From NCBI GenBank assembly GCA_900315845.1, contig OOHK01000006.1, positions 106,144-170,143 of the forward strand: 64,000 bases of DNA, read 5' to 3'. This stretch comes from Candidatus Avelusimicrobium luingense. Lineage in GTDB: Bacteria > Elusimicrobiota > Elusimicrobia > Elusimicrobiales > Elusimicrobiaceae. Under the pieces are notes generated by a model. The model was not told the origin of the DNA, did not search any database, and worked only from the letters and a program-made list of their open reading frames with translations. The position numbers and the translations under genes are program-made. Below, piece by piece: positions 50,290 through 58,647 of the stretch; the stretch's first letter is position 1, and every line of letters begins with the position of its first letter.

Positions 50290-51342
50290 TTATTTTACAT
50301 TATCCGTTTCGGGTAAATGCAAAAACATACCGTCCATATCGTTAAGGGCATAGATACGTTCTTCCACCGGCGGGTGAGAAGCAGCAAGACCACTCAAGCG
50401 TTCAAAGAAGTTGGGCTTTCCCGATGAGCGAGCAATACACATCGCGCTTAACAACACGGTAGAATCTAATGCTTCAATACGACTATCGGTACTGATGCGC
50501 CACAAGGCTTTCGCCAAGGCGCGCGGGTGACGGGTAATAAGCGCCGCCTCGGCATCGGCAAGTCGTTCGCGCGTGCGCGATAAACCGCAACGCAGCAACG
50601 GTGCAATTACATACCCATAAATCAAAAGCATCAGCCCGATATAGGCCAAAAAGCCCATGGGACGGGAAACACGTTTCAAATCAATTCCGTTTTCCTCGTA
50701 AATATTTTCTTTTTCCGTGCCGTAAAAAAGATATTCCCCCGTAAAAGTAAAGAATGCCAAGCACATTACAAGCACCATCATCAGGCGTGTGTCTCCGTTA
50801 CGGATGTGGGCAAGTTCGTGTGCTAAGACGGCTTCCAATTGCACATATTCTAATTTTTTAAGTAGTCCTTTGGATAATACCACTGCCGAATTCTCCGGTG
50901 TTGATCCGACGGCAAAGGCATTCATGGACGAATCGTTAATTACATAGACACGCGGCACATAATCGCCGGTACGGATGCATAAATTAGTTAGAATGGTATT
51001 AGCCCCATATTCGTCGTAACGAGGCAATAATTTGACGCCGGTTAAACGGCCCAAAACAAAATCTTCTCCCTCGTTAAGCGCTACATTTGCCCAAAAAAGA
51101 GAGATTAATAAACACACCGGCAAAAGCCACTGACACGTTTCCAACGTTCGCACAAGCGCGTGGGACATGGTACTCCCCCACGTCAGATATCCCGTTGTGC
51201 TAAAATAGTGAAATACCCCGCTTAACATATAAAAGCCCCACGTGGCCAAATAGGCAAAGGCCATCGTAGAAAGCGCAAACAAAATAATCAGCAAAATACT
51301 TTTACGACGGTTGCGGGCCGAATAATCGTAAGCGAGAGCCAT
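50290..51342 (-). CDS. M48 family (HtpX-like) membrane zinc protease
   Basis: A 350-residue protein with four predicted helices (two N-terminal, two after the active site). The zinc site VLAHELAHIRNGDTRL lies near residue 175, with the Glu ligand expected in RERLADAEAAL near 260. The ending with SHPPVEERIYALNDMDG is typical of the HtpX-like group. HtpX-type proteases cleave damaged membrane proteins. It is the second of a tandem pair with the gene at 51352, 9 bases downstream of it, in a LemA operon. The two differ in the loops around the active site. Confidence 0.88.
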   Translation of the reverse strand: MALAYDYSARNRRKSILLIILFALSTMAFAYLATWGFYMLSGVFHYFSTTGYLTWGSTMSHALVRTLETCQWLLPVCLLISLFWANVALNEGEDFVLGRLTGVKLLPRYDEYGANTILTNLCIRTGDYVPRVYVINDSSMNAFAVGSTPENSAVVLSKGLLKKLEYVQLEAVLAHELAHIRNGDTRLMMVLVMCLAFFTFTGEYLFYGTEKENIYEENGIDLKRVSRPMGFLAYIGLMLLIYGYVIAPLLRCGLSRTRERLADAEAALITRHPRALAKALWRISTDSRIEALDSTVLLSAMCIARSSGKPNFFERLSGLAASHPPVEERIYALNDMDGMFLHLPETDNVK

Positions 51343-51351
51343 AATTTTCTC

Positions 51352-52341
51352 CTACAAAGGCAAGTGGCCGTCCATCTCTAATAGCGCGTCAATACGCTTT
51401 TGGATAGGCGGATGGGTGGCAAGCAAACCCGACAAAGCGGAAAACAACCCCATCTTTTCTAACGGATTGGCGATGCACATAGCCGCCATACTTTCACGTT
51501 TATCCAATGCTTCCACGCGGCTATCGCCGGAAATTTTATGAAGAGCACTGGCCAGTGCGCGCGGATTGCGGGTGGTAAGTGCGGCAGTCGCATCGGCCTG
51601 ATATTCACGTTGGCGCGAAACCGCCAAACGAATAAGCGGGGCTATCAAATATCCATATACCAAAAAGAAAATACCCAGCAAAATAAACAACAGGCCGCCT
51701 GAATTTTTCTTGCTTCCTCTACCCGATGATAACCCGAAACGAATCAACATTTCCCCGGCAAATGTAAAAAATGAAATACCCGCTACCGTGATAAGCATCA
51801 AACGGATATCGCGATTTTCTACATGGGCCAGTTCGTGTGCAATCACGCCTTCTAATTCCACCCGTTCTAATTTCTTGACGATACCTTTCGTCAATGCGAT
51901 AGAAGCGTGCTCGGGATCTCGGCCGGTAGCAAAAGCGTTTAAGGAGTCATCATCTAAAATATAGATACGCGGCAAAGGAAGGCCGCGAGTAATGCACAAA
52001 TTTTCCACGAGCCGGAAAATTTCCGGTTGGTCGCTACGGGAAATTTCAATAGCCCCCGCTCCGGAAAGCATCAGTTTATCACCCATAAAATAGGAAACAA
52101 CAATCCACAATACGGCTAACGCCCAACAGACGGGAACGGCTATCAAGGCCCCATGTACGAGTTGGAGTTGTTCGGGGGTAAATTCGGTCACTCCGCGTTG
52201 TGCGGCGTACGGATCCCCCATTAAATAAAACAGGATTCCCACCGTTGCGGTAACCAACAACGCAAAAGTAAGCGGAAATAAGAGAACAAGCAGCACGGTA
52301 CGCCGCTTGTTCTCTTCAATATGTTCGTAAATAGTAGCCAT
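51352..52341 (-). CDS. M48 family (HtpX-like) membrane zinc protease, paralog
   Basis: A 329-residue HtpX-like protease with VIAHELAHVENRDIRL near residue 168, the family Asp/Ala-rich REYQADATAAL helix supplying the third zinc ligand, and C-terminal THPPIQKRIDALLEMDG. Two N-terminal helices and two later helices are predicted. It is 12 bases downstream of lemA. The close pairing of LemA with M48 proteases is well known, and both paralogs appear intact. Confidence 0.9.
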   Translation of the reverse strand: MATIYEHIEENKRRTVLLVLLFPLTFALLVTATVGILFYLMGDPYAAQRGVTEFTPEQLQLVHGALIAVPVCWALAVLWIVVSYFMGDKLMLSGAGAIEISRSDQPEIFRLVENLCITRGLPLPRIYILDDDSLNAFATGRDPEHASIALTKGIVKKLERVELEGVIAHELAHVENRDIRLMLITVAGISFFTFAGEMLIRFGLSSGRGSKKNSGGLLFILLGIFFLVYGYLIAPLIRLAVSRQREYQADATAALTTRNPRALASALHKISGDSRVEALDKRESMAAMCIANPLEKMGLFSALSGLLATHPPIQKRIDALLEMDGHLPL

Positions 52342-52353
52342 AAAAGGCCCTAA

Positions 52354-52920
52354 CTAGAATTTTACTTGCACCGGTTGACGGGCAGCCGCATCGGTGGAAT
52401 CTAATTCAAAGAAAGGTTGTTTTTCAAAATGGAAAATTGCCGCCACAATATTGCTGGGGAATTTTTCCACTTGCGTATTAAATGCCATTACATTGCCGTT
52501 ATAAAAACGGCGCGCGGCTTGAATTTTATCTTCAGTATCACGCAGTTCACGTTGAAGTTCCATAAAGTTTTGGTTGGCTTGCAACGTAGGATAATTTTCG
52601 CTCAAGGCAAATACGGATTTTAAAGCACCGGAAAGGATATTTTCCGATTCGGCTAATTTCTTCATGTCCGACGGATTTACTTGCATAGCCATATTGCGCG
52701 CTTGGATTACTTTTTCCAACGTACCGCTTTCGTGCGCCGCATATCCTTTGACTGTTTCCACCAAATTCGGAATCAAATCATAACGGCGTTTCATTTGCAC
52801 TTCAATATCGCTCCAGGCTTCTTTGGTGCGGTTGCGCAATGTGATAAATCCGTTATAGACAGCAACCGCATAGACGGCGAAAATAACTAATGCAACAACA
52901 ACGATTAATATTCCACTCAT
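52354..52920 (-). CDS. lemA: LemA family protein
   Basis: A 188-residue protein with an N-terminal membrane helix (residues 2-22) and the long helical bundle of LemA. The signature YNGFITLRNRTKEAWSDIEVQMKRRYDLIPNLVETVKGY is complete. The function is not well defined; it is commonly encoded beside HtpX/M48 proteases, as here, and is thought to help envelope maintenance. A GAGGAA-type site and a good promoter (TTTACA-17-TACAAT) precede it. It is the first gene of a three-gene operon. Confidence 0.93.
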   Translation of the reverse strand: MSGILIVVVALVIFAVYAVAVYNGFITLRNRTKEAWSDIEVQMKRRYDLIPNLVETVKGYAAHESGTLEKVIQARNMAMQVNPSDMKKLAESENILSGALKSVFALSENYPTLQANQNFMELQRELRDTEDKIQAARRFYNGNVMAFNTQVEKFPSNIVAAIFHFEKQPFFELDSTDAAARQPVQVKF

Positions 52921-52974
52921 TTTTTCCTCGCTTGTTACCCCGTTTTAACCGACGGGAAATTAACCGACATTTTT

Positions 52975-53003
52975 ATTGTAGAAATATTACGCGGTTTTGT
53001 AAA
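52975..53003 (-). promoter_or_regulatory. promoter of the lemA operon
   Basis: On the reverse strand TTTACA (53003-52998), a 17-base spacer and TACAAT (52980-52975), about 55 bases before the lemA ATG. The -35 and the start of the spacer (TTTACAAAACCGCG) are very like those of the pilus operon promoter. Confidence 0.65.
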
Positions 53004-53011
53004 GAAAAATT

Positions 53012-53977
53012 TTACCGTATATCTTTTTCAGGAAACAAAGCACGTTCCGCCACGTTGATATCGTCTAATTCCCATCGTAACGATTCCCGTACGATTCCGG
53101 AAGAAGAAATATTCATCAACGTTTGTGTTAATTCCCGATAGGTTTTGAAATCTTGTTCTACTGCAGCCATATCCACACCGGGCATATCACGTAACGGGGT
53201 TTTGGTTTTTAGAGATTGCAAATAAAGCATTTTTAACTTTTTGCCCAAATCAATTCGATGCTGTTTATAGTTAAGGACCTGCTCAATACTTTCGTTCCGT
53301 GATAAAAAGCAATTATGTTGCAAATCTAAAATTAACACGTCAAACACTTCTTTCCCCGGCGTTTTGACATATACGGCAAAGAAACCGGCATTTTTCTCTA
53401 GGGCCTCACTTACAACCGTACGCAAAACATATTCCATATCTTCGGCGGGATACCAATGGACCGGGCTGATTCTTTCCAACCGCAAGGCTTCGGTTAACGT
53501 CGGTGAGAACTCACTGGAAAAATAAACGTTCGGCCCGTATGAAGCCAAGTAGGGCCTTATCCAATTCCATAAGGATCCCTTATTTTGCTGTTCGGCAAAT
53601 TGCCACTCCTTTTGGAAATCGGCAATATATCCGGGATATCTGGGAACCAAAATTTGTTTGGCAATTAACCGTTCTAACAGGGCGGTAGGTATTCTGTCAT
53701 GCATTTTCTCTTCCCATTTTACTTTGCGGGCATAGATATTGCCGCCGACTTTTGGCAATTGGGCAGATAAAAAATCATATCCCATTTCAAAATTAGAAGT
53801 TACTATTTGCGCAGTAGTTCTTCCGGCAATGGTAGCGGCTTGAGTGGCGGCTTCTGTCATTTCCCGTTCCACGCGGGCAGTTTGAGCCACGGCTTTCGCA
53901 CCCATTTCCGGCAATTGAGCCTGCGCCGATAATACACTTCCCAACAAAACACCTAACAACAAATTCAGTTTCTTCAT
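53012..53977 (-). CDS. secreted protein of unknown function
   Basis: A 321-residue protein with a signal peptide ending near residue 19 (LSAQA). It is predicted mostly helical with many aromatic residues in the middle (LWNWIRPYLASYGPNVYFSSEF, then ISPVHWYPAEDMEYVLRTVV) and a beta strand-rich piece AGFFAVYVKTPGKEVFDVLILDLQ. No catalytic motif or known family is recognised. It lies behind the lemA promoter, on the same strand, and has its own upstream region. The ankyrin gene further upstream on the same strand is separated by a terminator. Confidence 0.5.
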   Translation of the reverse strand: MKKLNLLLGVLLGSVLSAQAQLPEMGAKAVAQTARVEREMTEAATQAATIAGRTTAQIVTSNFEMGYDFLSAQLPKVGGNIYARKVKWEEKMHDRIPTALLERLIAKQILVPRYPGYIADFQKEWQFAEQQNKGSLWNWIRPYLASYGPNVYFSSEFSPTLTEALRLERISPVHWYPAEDMEYVLRTVVSEALEKNAGFFAVYVKTPGKEVFDVLILDLQHNCFLSRNESIEQVLNYKQHRIDLGKKLKMLYLQSLKTKTPLRDMPGVDMAAVEQDFKTYRELTQTLMNISSSGIVRESLRWELDDINVAERALFPEKDIR

Positions 53978-54059
53978 TTTACGATTACCTCAAGTGAACA
54001 AATATAAATATATTATCTCAAAAAAACAGGTATCCGGGCAAGCGTTGCCATAAAAAAGC

Positions 54060-54087
54060 AAACCCCCGATTGAAAAATCGGGGGTTT
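54060..54087. terminator. terminator of the ankyrin gene (inverted twin of the one at 54975)
   Basis: A perfect 11-bp stem AAACCCCCGAT / ATCGGGGGTTT with loop TGAAAA. The 28-mer is the exact reverse complement of 54975-55002, including the loop, so the ankyrin gene is flanked by inverted copies of one hairpin. Confidence 0.85.
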
Positions 54088-54103
54088 ATTATGATATGAA
54101 GAC

Positions 54104-54856
54104 TTATTTACCGTTTAACGATAAATTTAACTGAGAAGAAATAGCCGCTTCTAATTGGGCATCACTTTTTTGCAACGCTTCTTCTATCACACGAGCCGCC
54201 TCTTCATGGTTTCGGGAACGGGCGAGTTCTATTGCACGTTGACATTCTGCACGATTACTTACTATCTCTTCCCGTTTCAGTAATTCCCTAATAATACCAA
54301 CATGACCGTACTTTGCAGCCCCAAAAAGTGCCGTTTGATCCATCGCATTTCTGGCGTTTACATCTATATCATCCCGCTTAAGCAGTTCTTGAACAACGGC
54401 AACATTGCCGTTAAGTGCAGCCACGATAAGCGCCGTGTAATCTCTCGTATCTCTAGCATTTACATCTACGTCATTGTGCTTAAGCAGTTCTTGAACAACA
54501 ACCACATGCCCGTTAAGTGCAGCCACGATAAGGGCAGTCATCCCTTCTTCATTTTTAGCGTTTACATCTATATCATCCTGCGCCAATAGTTCTTTAACAA
54601 CATTAACATGGCCGTACTTTGCAGCCGCGATAAGAGATTTCTCAACGTCTCTGGTAGTAACATTCGGTAGCAAACTCTTAACGGTTTTCACATCACCATT
54701 CACAGCAGCGTAATGCATTTTTTCAAAAGGGTAGACGGCCCGAACGTACTTATATTGAAAGGGGTCGGACACGGAACTAGACTGTGCGTGCACTGCTAAT
54801 ACATTAAAGCACACAAGCATCAATACAACACTTACTATTTCAAATAAACGTTTCAT
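54104..54856 (-). CDS. secreted ankyrin-repeat protein
   Basis: A 250-residue protein with a signal peptide (about 1-24, ending VHAQS). Residues about 45-205 hold at least four ankyrin repeats of 34 residues (each with TALIVAALNGHVxVVQELL and DIDVNAR), plus a partial repeat at each end. In DNA, two successive repeats are almost identical over 60 bases at a 102-bp period (54377 and 54479), a sign of recent repeat duplication. Secreted ankyrin proteins mediate protein-protein contact, often with host proteins in gut symbionts; that role is inferred. It has a GGAGA-type site and lies between inverted copies of one hairpin. Confidence 0.88.
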   Translation of the reverse strand: MKRLFEIVSVVLMLVCFNVLAVHAQSSSVSDPFQYKYVRAVYPFEKMHYAAVNGDVKTVKSLLPNVTTRDVEKSLIAAAKYGHVNVVKELLAQDDIDVNAKNEEGMTALIVAALNGHVVVVQELLKHNDVDVNARDTRDYTALIVAALNGNVAVVQELLKRDDIDVNARNAMDQTALFGAAKYGHVGIIRELLKREEIVSNRAECQRAIELARSRNHEEAARVIEEALQKSDAQLEAAISSQLNLSLNGK

Positions 54857-54974
54857 ATAGAAATCTCCTTATATGAGTTAAGTGTCTCTATGTTAAAAGT
54901 ATAGTGATGTTTGCTAATTAAACAAGAGGTTTTTGGTCCTAAATAAGGATAGGTCTTTATACCCATCACACACA

Positions 54975-55002
54975 AAACCCCCGATTTTTCAATCGGGGGT
55001 TT
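54975..55002. terminator. terminator of rpsA (inverted twin of 54060)
   Basis: A 12-bp stem AAACCCCCGATT / AATCGGGGGTTT with loop TTTC. It ends rpsA on the reverse strand and is the exact inverse of the hairpin at 54060. Confidence 0.85.
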
Positions 55003-55024
55003 ATTTCAATTCAAATAACGAAGT

Positions 55025-56227
55025 TTATTTCGTTTCGGTTTCGCTGGTTTCTTCTTCCGTTTTACCGGCAAAAGAATCTTGCAACAGTTCACCGAGCGTC
55101 GGGCGCGGGGCTTGTTTCAAGTATTGCGCCACCACTTTGCGGTTTTGCACTTGATCGTACTTTTTGATAGACAAGTTCACCACAAACGTTTCCGGATTTA
55201 CCCCCACCACTAACGCGGTGATGGTATCGCCTTCTTTGGCGGTAAAATCGCGGCCCATTTCAAACGGGCTGATAAACGCTTTCGTGTTGTTCTTGCCGAT
55301 TGTGCATTCCACACCTTCTTCTTCCGATACTTTGACTACCGTTGCTTTAACGGAACTCTTGTACGGATAGCGGCGTTTTAAGGCATCGGCCGGGTTTAAG
55401 AATAATTGTTTCAAACCAAATTCCAAGCGAGGAGTTTCTTTATCCAAGTTTAAGAGTTTGGCTTTGAGGCGTTGGCCGCGGCGGAAATTGGTAATGGCGG
55501 TTTCCGGATCTTTCCAGGCAACGTTGTCCAACGTAACAATGCCTTCAATACCGTGGAAGCGTAAGAACAATTTATCATTGTCTACTTTAGATACTACCAC
55601 GCGTAGCACATCGCCGGCTTTAATTTCGCCCAACACTTGTTCGCGGCGGACGGCTTCATCTTCTTCCAACACTTGTTTGCGAGAAACAATAAGTTTTTGT
55701 TTTTCTTTGGAAAATTCTACCAAGACGGCTTTGATTTTCGCGCCGACGGGCAAATAATGCTTATACGCCGTATGAAGTTCGGACAAGGAAAGCGGCATAA
55801 AACCGCTGACACCAAATACTTCTACAATATACCCGCCTTTTACGCATTGTAAAATCGTTCCTTTCACGCGTTCTTTGGCTTCGTAGGCTTTTTTGCAAAT
55901 ATCCCAACCTAAAAATTCTAACGCTTTCTTGTGTGACAAGATAGACGGGCGTTCATCGCTACCGCGTTTAACGAGCACCGCGGAAATTTTATCCCCCACC
56001 GCCGGCATCGTTTTACCTGCAAATTCGCTTACAGCAATAGCGGCTTCTTTTTTAGCGCCCACATCTACTAAAATGTAATCTTGGTTGATTTGTACGACGG
56101 GAACTTCTACGATTTCTTTTTTGTACAACTTCTCCGATAAAGACTCTTGTTGCGCAATTAACTGATCCATTGTCATTTCGGTTTCGTTAACTGTGTCTTC
56201 GGTTTGTTTAATTTCTTCGTTTGTCAT
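55025..56227 (-). CDS. rpsA: ribosomal protein S1-like RNA-binding protein
   Basis: A 400-residue protein with four S1 (OB-fold) RNA-binding repeats after a 35-residue acidic N-terminus: about residues 36-105, 112-180, 195-265 and 280-350. Repeats are marked by VKGTILQCVKGGYIVEVFGVSGFMP and similar KGGxxV..FG..GF(M/I)P segments. It is shorter than E. coli S1 (six repeats), as in several other phyla. S1 helps recruit mRNA to the 30S subunit. It lies in the conserved cmk neighbourhood, with plsC between. A terminator follows, and a hairpin occupies the leader. Confidence 0.88.
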   Translation of the reverse strand: MTNEEIKQTEDTVNETEMTMDQLIAQQESLSEKLYKKEIVEVPVVQINQDYILVDVGAKKEAAIAVSEFAGKTMPAVGDKISAVLVKRGSDERPSILSHKKALEFLGWDICKKAYEAKERVKGTILQCVKGGYIVEVFGVSGFMPLSLSELHTAYKHYLPVGAKIKAVLVEFSKEKQKLIVSRKQVLEEDEAVRREQVLGEIKAGDVLRVVVSKVDNDKLFLRFHGIEGIVTLDNVAWKDPETAITNFRRGQRLKAKLLNLDKETPRLEFGLKQLFLNPADALKRRYPYKSSVKATVVKVSEEEGVECTIGKNNTKAFISPFEMGRDFTAKEGDTITALVVGVNPETFVVNLSIKKYDQVQNRKVVAQYLKQAPRPTLGELLQDSFAGKTEEETSETETK

Positions 56228-56242
56228 AAGTCCTTATTTACA

Positions 56243-56271
56243 GGTTACGCATAGGCAACCTGCGTATAACC
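56243..56271 (-). promoter_or_regulatory. possible rpsA leader hairpin
   Basis: The rpsA leader (between plsC and the ATG) contains an imperfect hairpin of GGTTA...CGCA...GG with its complement (arms 56243-56255 and 56259-56271). S1 leaders are targets of autoregulation in E. coli; here this is only suggested. Confidence 0.35.
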
Positions 56272-56275
56272 TCCG

Positions 56276-56869
56276 TTATAATTGAATTGAATTTATTGCA
56301 TCCATTATTTCTACAGCAAATCGTTTGTACTGCTCTTTAGGCTCTAACGATTCATCTTTTTTCAAGTGAATCGGTTGTCCGAATTTCAGCCGGATTTTGC
56401 GCACCCACGGCCAACCAAAAGTACCATCTATCCGTACCGGTAATACCGGCACGCCGGTCTTATATACTAAAAATCCGATACCGCTTTTCGGTTTTTGGGG
56501 TTTTCCGGTTTTACTGCGCGTTCCTTCGGGGAACATGACCACACTTTCCCCCCGTTCTAATGCATGGACGACTTCTTTAAGTGCGCCGAAATCGCCAATC
56601 GTACGCGCGCGATCCACCGGGATATATCCGCTACGGCGGAAAAACCAACCTAATCCCGGTATTTCAAATAACTCTTTTTTGGCTACAAATCGTGAATCCC
56701 GAACGAGCCCCGCAAAACCGCCGATAGCGGGCGGGTCCGCATTGGACAAATGATTACCCGCAATAATAATGGCCCCTGTTTTGGGGATATTTTCCAACCC
56801 TTCCACTTTAAAATCGTGGAACGTACGGAAATAACACCTTGATAATAATTTTACCAAATTAAGAAGCAT
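56276..56869 (-). CDS. plsC: 1-acyl-sn-glycerol-3-phosphate acyltransferase
   Basis: Acylates lysophosphatidic acid to phosphatidic acid in membrane lipid synthesis. Motif I (NHLSNAD, an HX4D) and motif III (FPEGTRSKTG) are present, as is the lipid-facing RFVAKKELFEIPGLGWFFRRSGYIPVDR block. The ATG at 56869 is selected because a GGAG sequence precedes it and a longer start (56899) would overlap cmk by 41 bases without a ribosome-binding site. The chosen start still overlaps cmk by 11 bases. The predicted length of 197 aa is normal for the short PlsC type. Confidence 0.88.
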   Translation of the reverse strand: MLLNLVKLLSRCYFRTFHDFKVEGLENIPKTGAIIIAGNHLSNADPPAIGGFAGLVRDSRFVAKKELFEIPGLGWFFRRSGYIPVDRARTIGDFGALKEVVHALERGESVVMFPEGTRSKTGKPQKPKSGIGFLVYKTGVPVLPVRIDGTFGWPWVRKIRLKFGQPIHLKKDESLEPKEQYKRFAVEIMDAINSIQL

Positions 56870-57539
56870 GATGGGGAATTTTCTCCAAAACAGCATCAAT
56901 AACTTGCTGTAAATTTAACAAAGACGTATCAATGATAATGGCATCGTCAGCCGGTTTTAAGGGGCTGACGGCACGGCCTTTATCACGCGCGTCGCGTTCT
57001 TTTATTAAACGCAAAATTTCGTCGTAATTCGGGTTTTCGCCGGCTTCTTTTAATTGCTTAAAGCGGCGGTTAGCGCGTTCTTCGGCAGAGGCATCTAAAT
57101 AAAATTTAATATCTGCATCCGGGAACACTACCGTACCGATATCGCGTCCTTCCATCACAATACCGCCCGTTTCGCCGACTTCACGCATTTTTTCCGTCAG
57201 AACGCGGCGGGCTTCGCCGTTAGTAGAAACACGGCTGGCCACATTACCCACTTCTTCCAAATGAAGTTTGGCACCCAAATACTCGCCATCTACGAACATT
57301 TTAAGCGTGGCATCTGCTTGACGTGCAAAGGTAAAACGCATGGCACGCGTAGCCGCTAAAACGCCGTCGTGATCGTCGGGATCAATGTGTTTAGCGAACA
57401 CCGTATAAGCCAGTGCGCGATACATTTCCCCGGTACTTAAAAACCCGTAGCCCAACTTGGCCGCTACGGCTTTGCCGACGGTAGATTTACCGGTTCCGGC
57501 AGTTCCGTCAATTGAAATAAGGAGTCCTTGTGTTCGCAT
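56859..57539 (-). CDS. cmk: cytidylate kinase
   Basis: Phosphorylates CMP and dCMP. P-loop GTAGTGKSTVGK near residue 12, the RSMxFTF-like ARAMRFTFARQ, the VMEGRDIGTVVFPDADIKFYLDAS motif, and the SPLKPADDAIIIDTS C-terminal segment are typical. The start is taken at MRTQGLL (57539); an ATG 9 bases upstream is also possible but overlaps the end of pilT. cmk upstream of rpsA is a widely conserved order. Confidence 0.94.
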   Translation of the reverse strand: MRTQGLLISIDGTAGTGKSTVGKAVAAKLGYGFLSTGEMYRALAYTVFAKHIDPDDHDGVLAATRAMRFTFARQADATLKMFVDGEYLGAKLHLEEVGNVASRVSTNGEARRVLTEKMREVGETGGIVMEGRDIGTVVFPDADIKFYLDASAEERANRRFKQLKEAGENPNYDEILRLIKERDARDKGRAVSPLKPADDAIIIDTSLLNLQQVIDAVLEKIPHHAS

Positions 57540-57540
57540 A

Positions 57541-58632
57541 TTATTCATTCATCATGGACAGGCTGTCCGTTACGCCGCGAACGGCTAACATAATGGCATC
57601 TGGGCTGGAAGCCGCGCCTTGGGCCGTTTCCAAATCGATATGTCCTTCTTTGTAAAGTTTGGCCAACGATTGGTCAAACGTGTTCATACCATAAAACTCA
57701 CCGGTTTGCATCACTTTTAACAAATCGGACGGTTTGTTTTCAAAAATCAGTTTGCGTACTTGCGGCGTAGAAACCAGAATTTCTACAGCCGGGCACATAC
57801 CCATATCGATACCGGGCAGTAAACGTTGGCAGACAATACCGCGGATAAGTTCGGACAGTTGCAAACGAATTTGTTCGTGTTGTTCTACCGGGAAAGCATC
57901 CACCAAACGCGCAATTGTTTGCGTAACGTTTACGGTATGCATCGTACCCAGCACCAATTGGCCGGTTTCGGCCGCGCTGATAGCGGCTTTCATAACTTCG
58001 GGGTCGCGAAGTTCGCCGATTAAAATAACGTCCGGGTCTTGACGCATAGCCGCCCGAAGCGCACTTGTGTACGACGGAGTATCAACCCCTAATTCCAACT
58101 GGCTGACGATACTGCAATTATCGTTATGGATAAATTCCACCGGGTCTTCAATGGTCAAAATATGGTTAGCACGCGTTTTGTTAATATAGTCAATCATGGC
58201 GGCCAATGTAGAAGATTTACCGGATCCGGTCATACCGGTTACTAAAATAAGTCCACGGCGGTTATCGGAAATTTTACGCAAAATATCGCCGGGCAAATTG
58301 AAATCTTCAAAAGACGGAATTTTATACGGGATGTGACGGATAGCCATACAATATTTGCCCATCTGACGAAATACGTTAAAACGGAAACGACCATATGACT
58401 TAGCATCCAAAGAAAAGTCCACCGTATTATATTGTTCAAAGATTTTGCGTTCGCGCTCTCCCATACACGCAAAGGCCATTTTTTTAGCATCGTCGTTGGA
58501 GACGAAACTATCTTCAATCGGTTTCATTTGCCCGTTCAAACGGACATATGCGTTGGAATTGCCGCGGATATGCAATCCGCTGGCTTTATTATCTACTACG
58601 GTGCGTAATAAACTTTGTAATCCTACTCCCAT
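57541..58632 (-). CDS. pilT: pilus retraction ATPase PilT
   Basis: A 363-residue retraction motor. PAS-like N-terminal domain to about residue 100 with HIRGNSNAYVRLNG; then the ATPase core with Walker A GMTGSGKSSTLAAMIDY near 130, the Asp box EDPVEFIH, Walker B PDVILIGELRDPEVM and the His box GQLVLGTMHTVN, followed by RLVDAFPVEQHEQIR and the AIRGVxxQxLLP-like LIRGIVCQRLLP. This enables twitching-type retraction of the T4P encoded upstream, making a dynamic pilus likely. It is located in the fts-cmk region rather than in the pil operon. Confidence 0.94.
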   Translation of the reverse strand: MGVGLQSLLRTVVDNKASGLHIRGNSNAYVRLNGQMKPIEDSFVSNDDAKKMAFACMGERERKIFEQYNTVDFSLDAKSYGRFRFNVFRQMGKYCMAIRHIPYKIPSFEDFNLPGDILRKISDNRRGLILVTGMTGSGKSSTLAAMIDYINKTRANHILTIEDPVEFIHNDNCSIVSQLELGVDTPSYTSALRAAMRQDPDVILIGELRDPEVMKAAISAAETGQLVLGTMHTVNVTQTIARLVDAFPVEQHEQIRLQLSELIRGIVCQRLLPGIDMGMCPAVEILVSTPQVRKLIFENKPSDLLKVMQTGEFYGMNTFDQSLAKLYKEGHIDLETAQGAASSPDAIMLAVRGVTDSLSMMNE

Positions 58633-58647
58633 AATTTTCTCCTCTGA

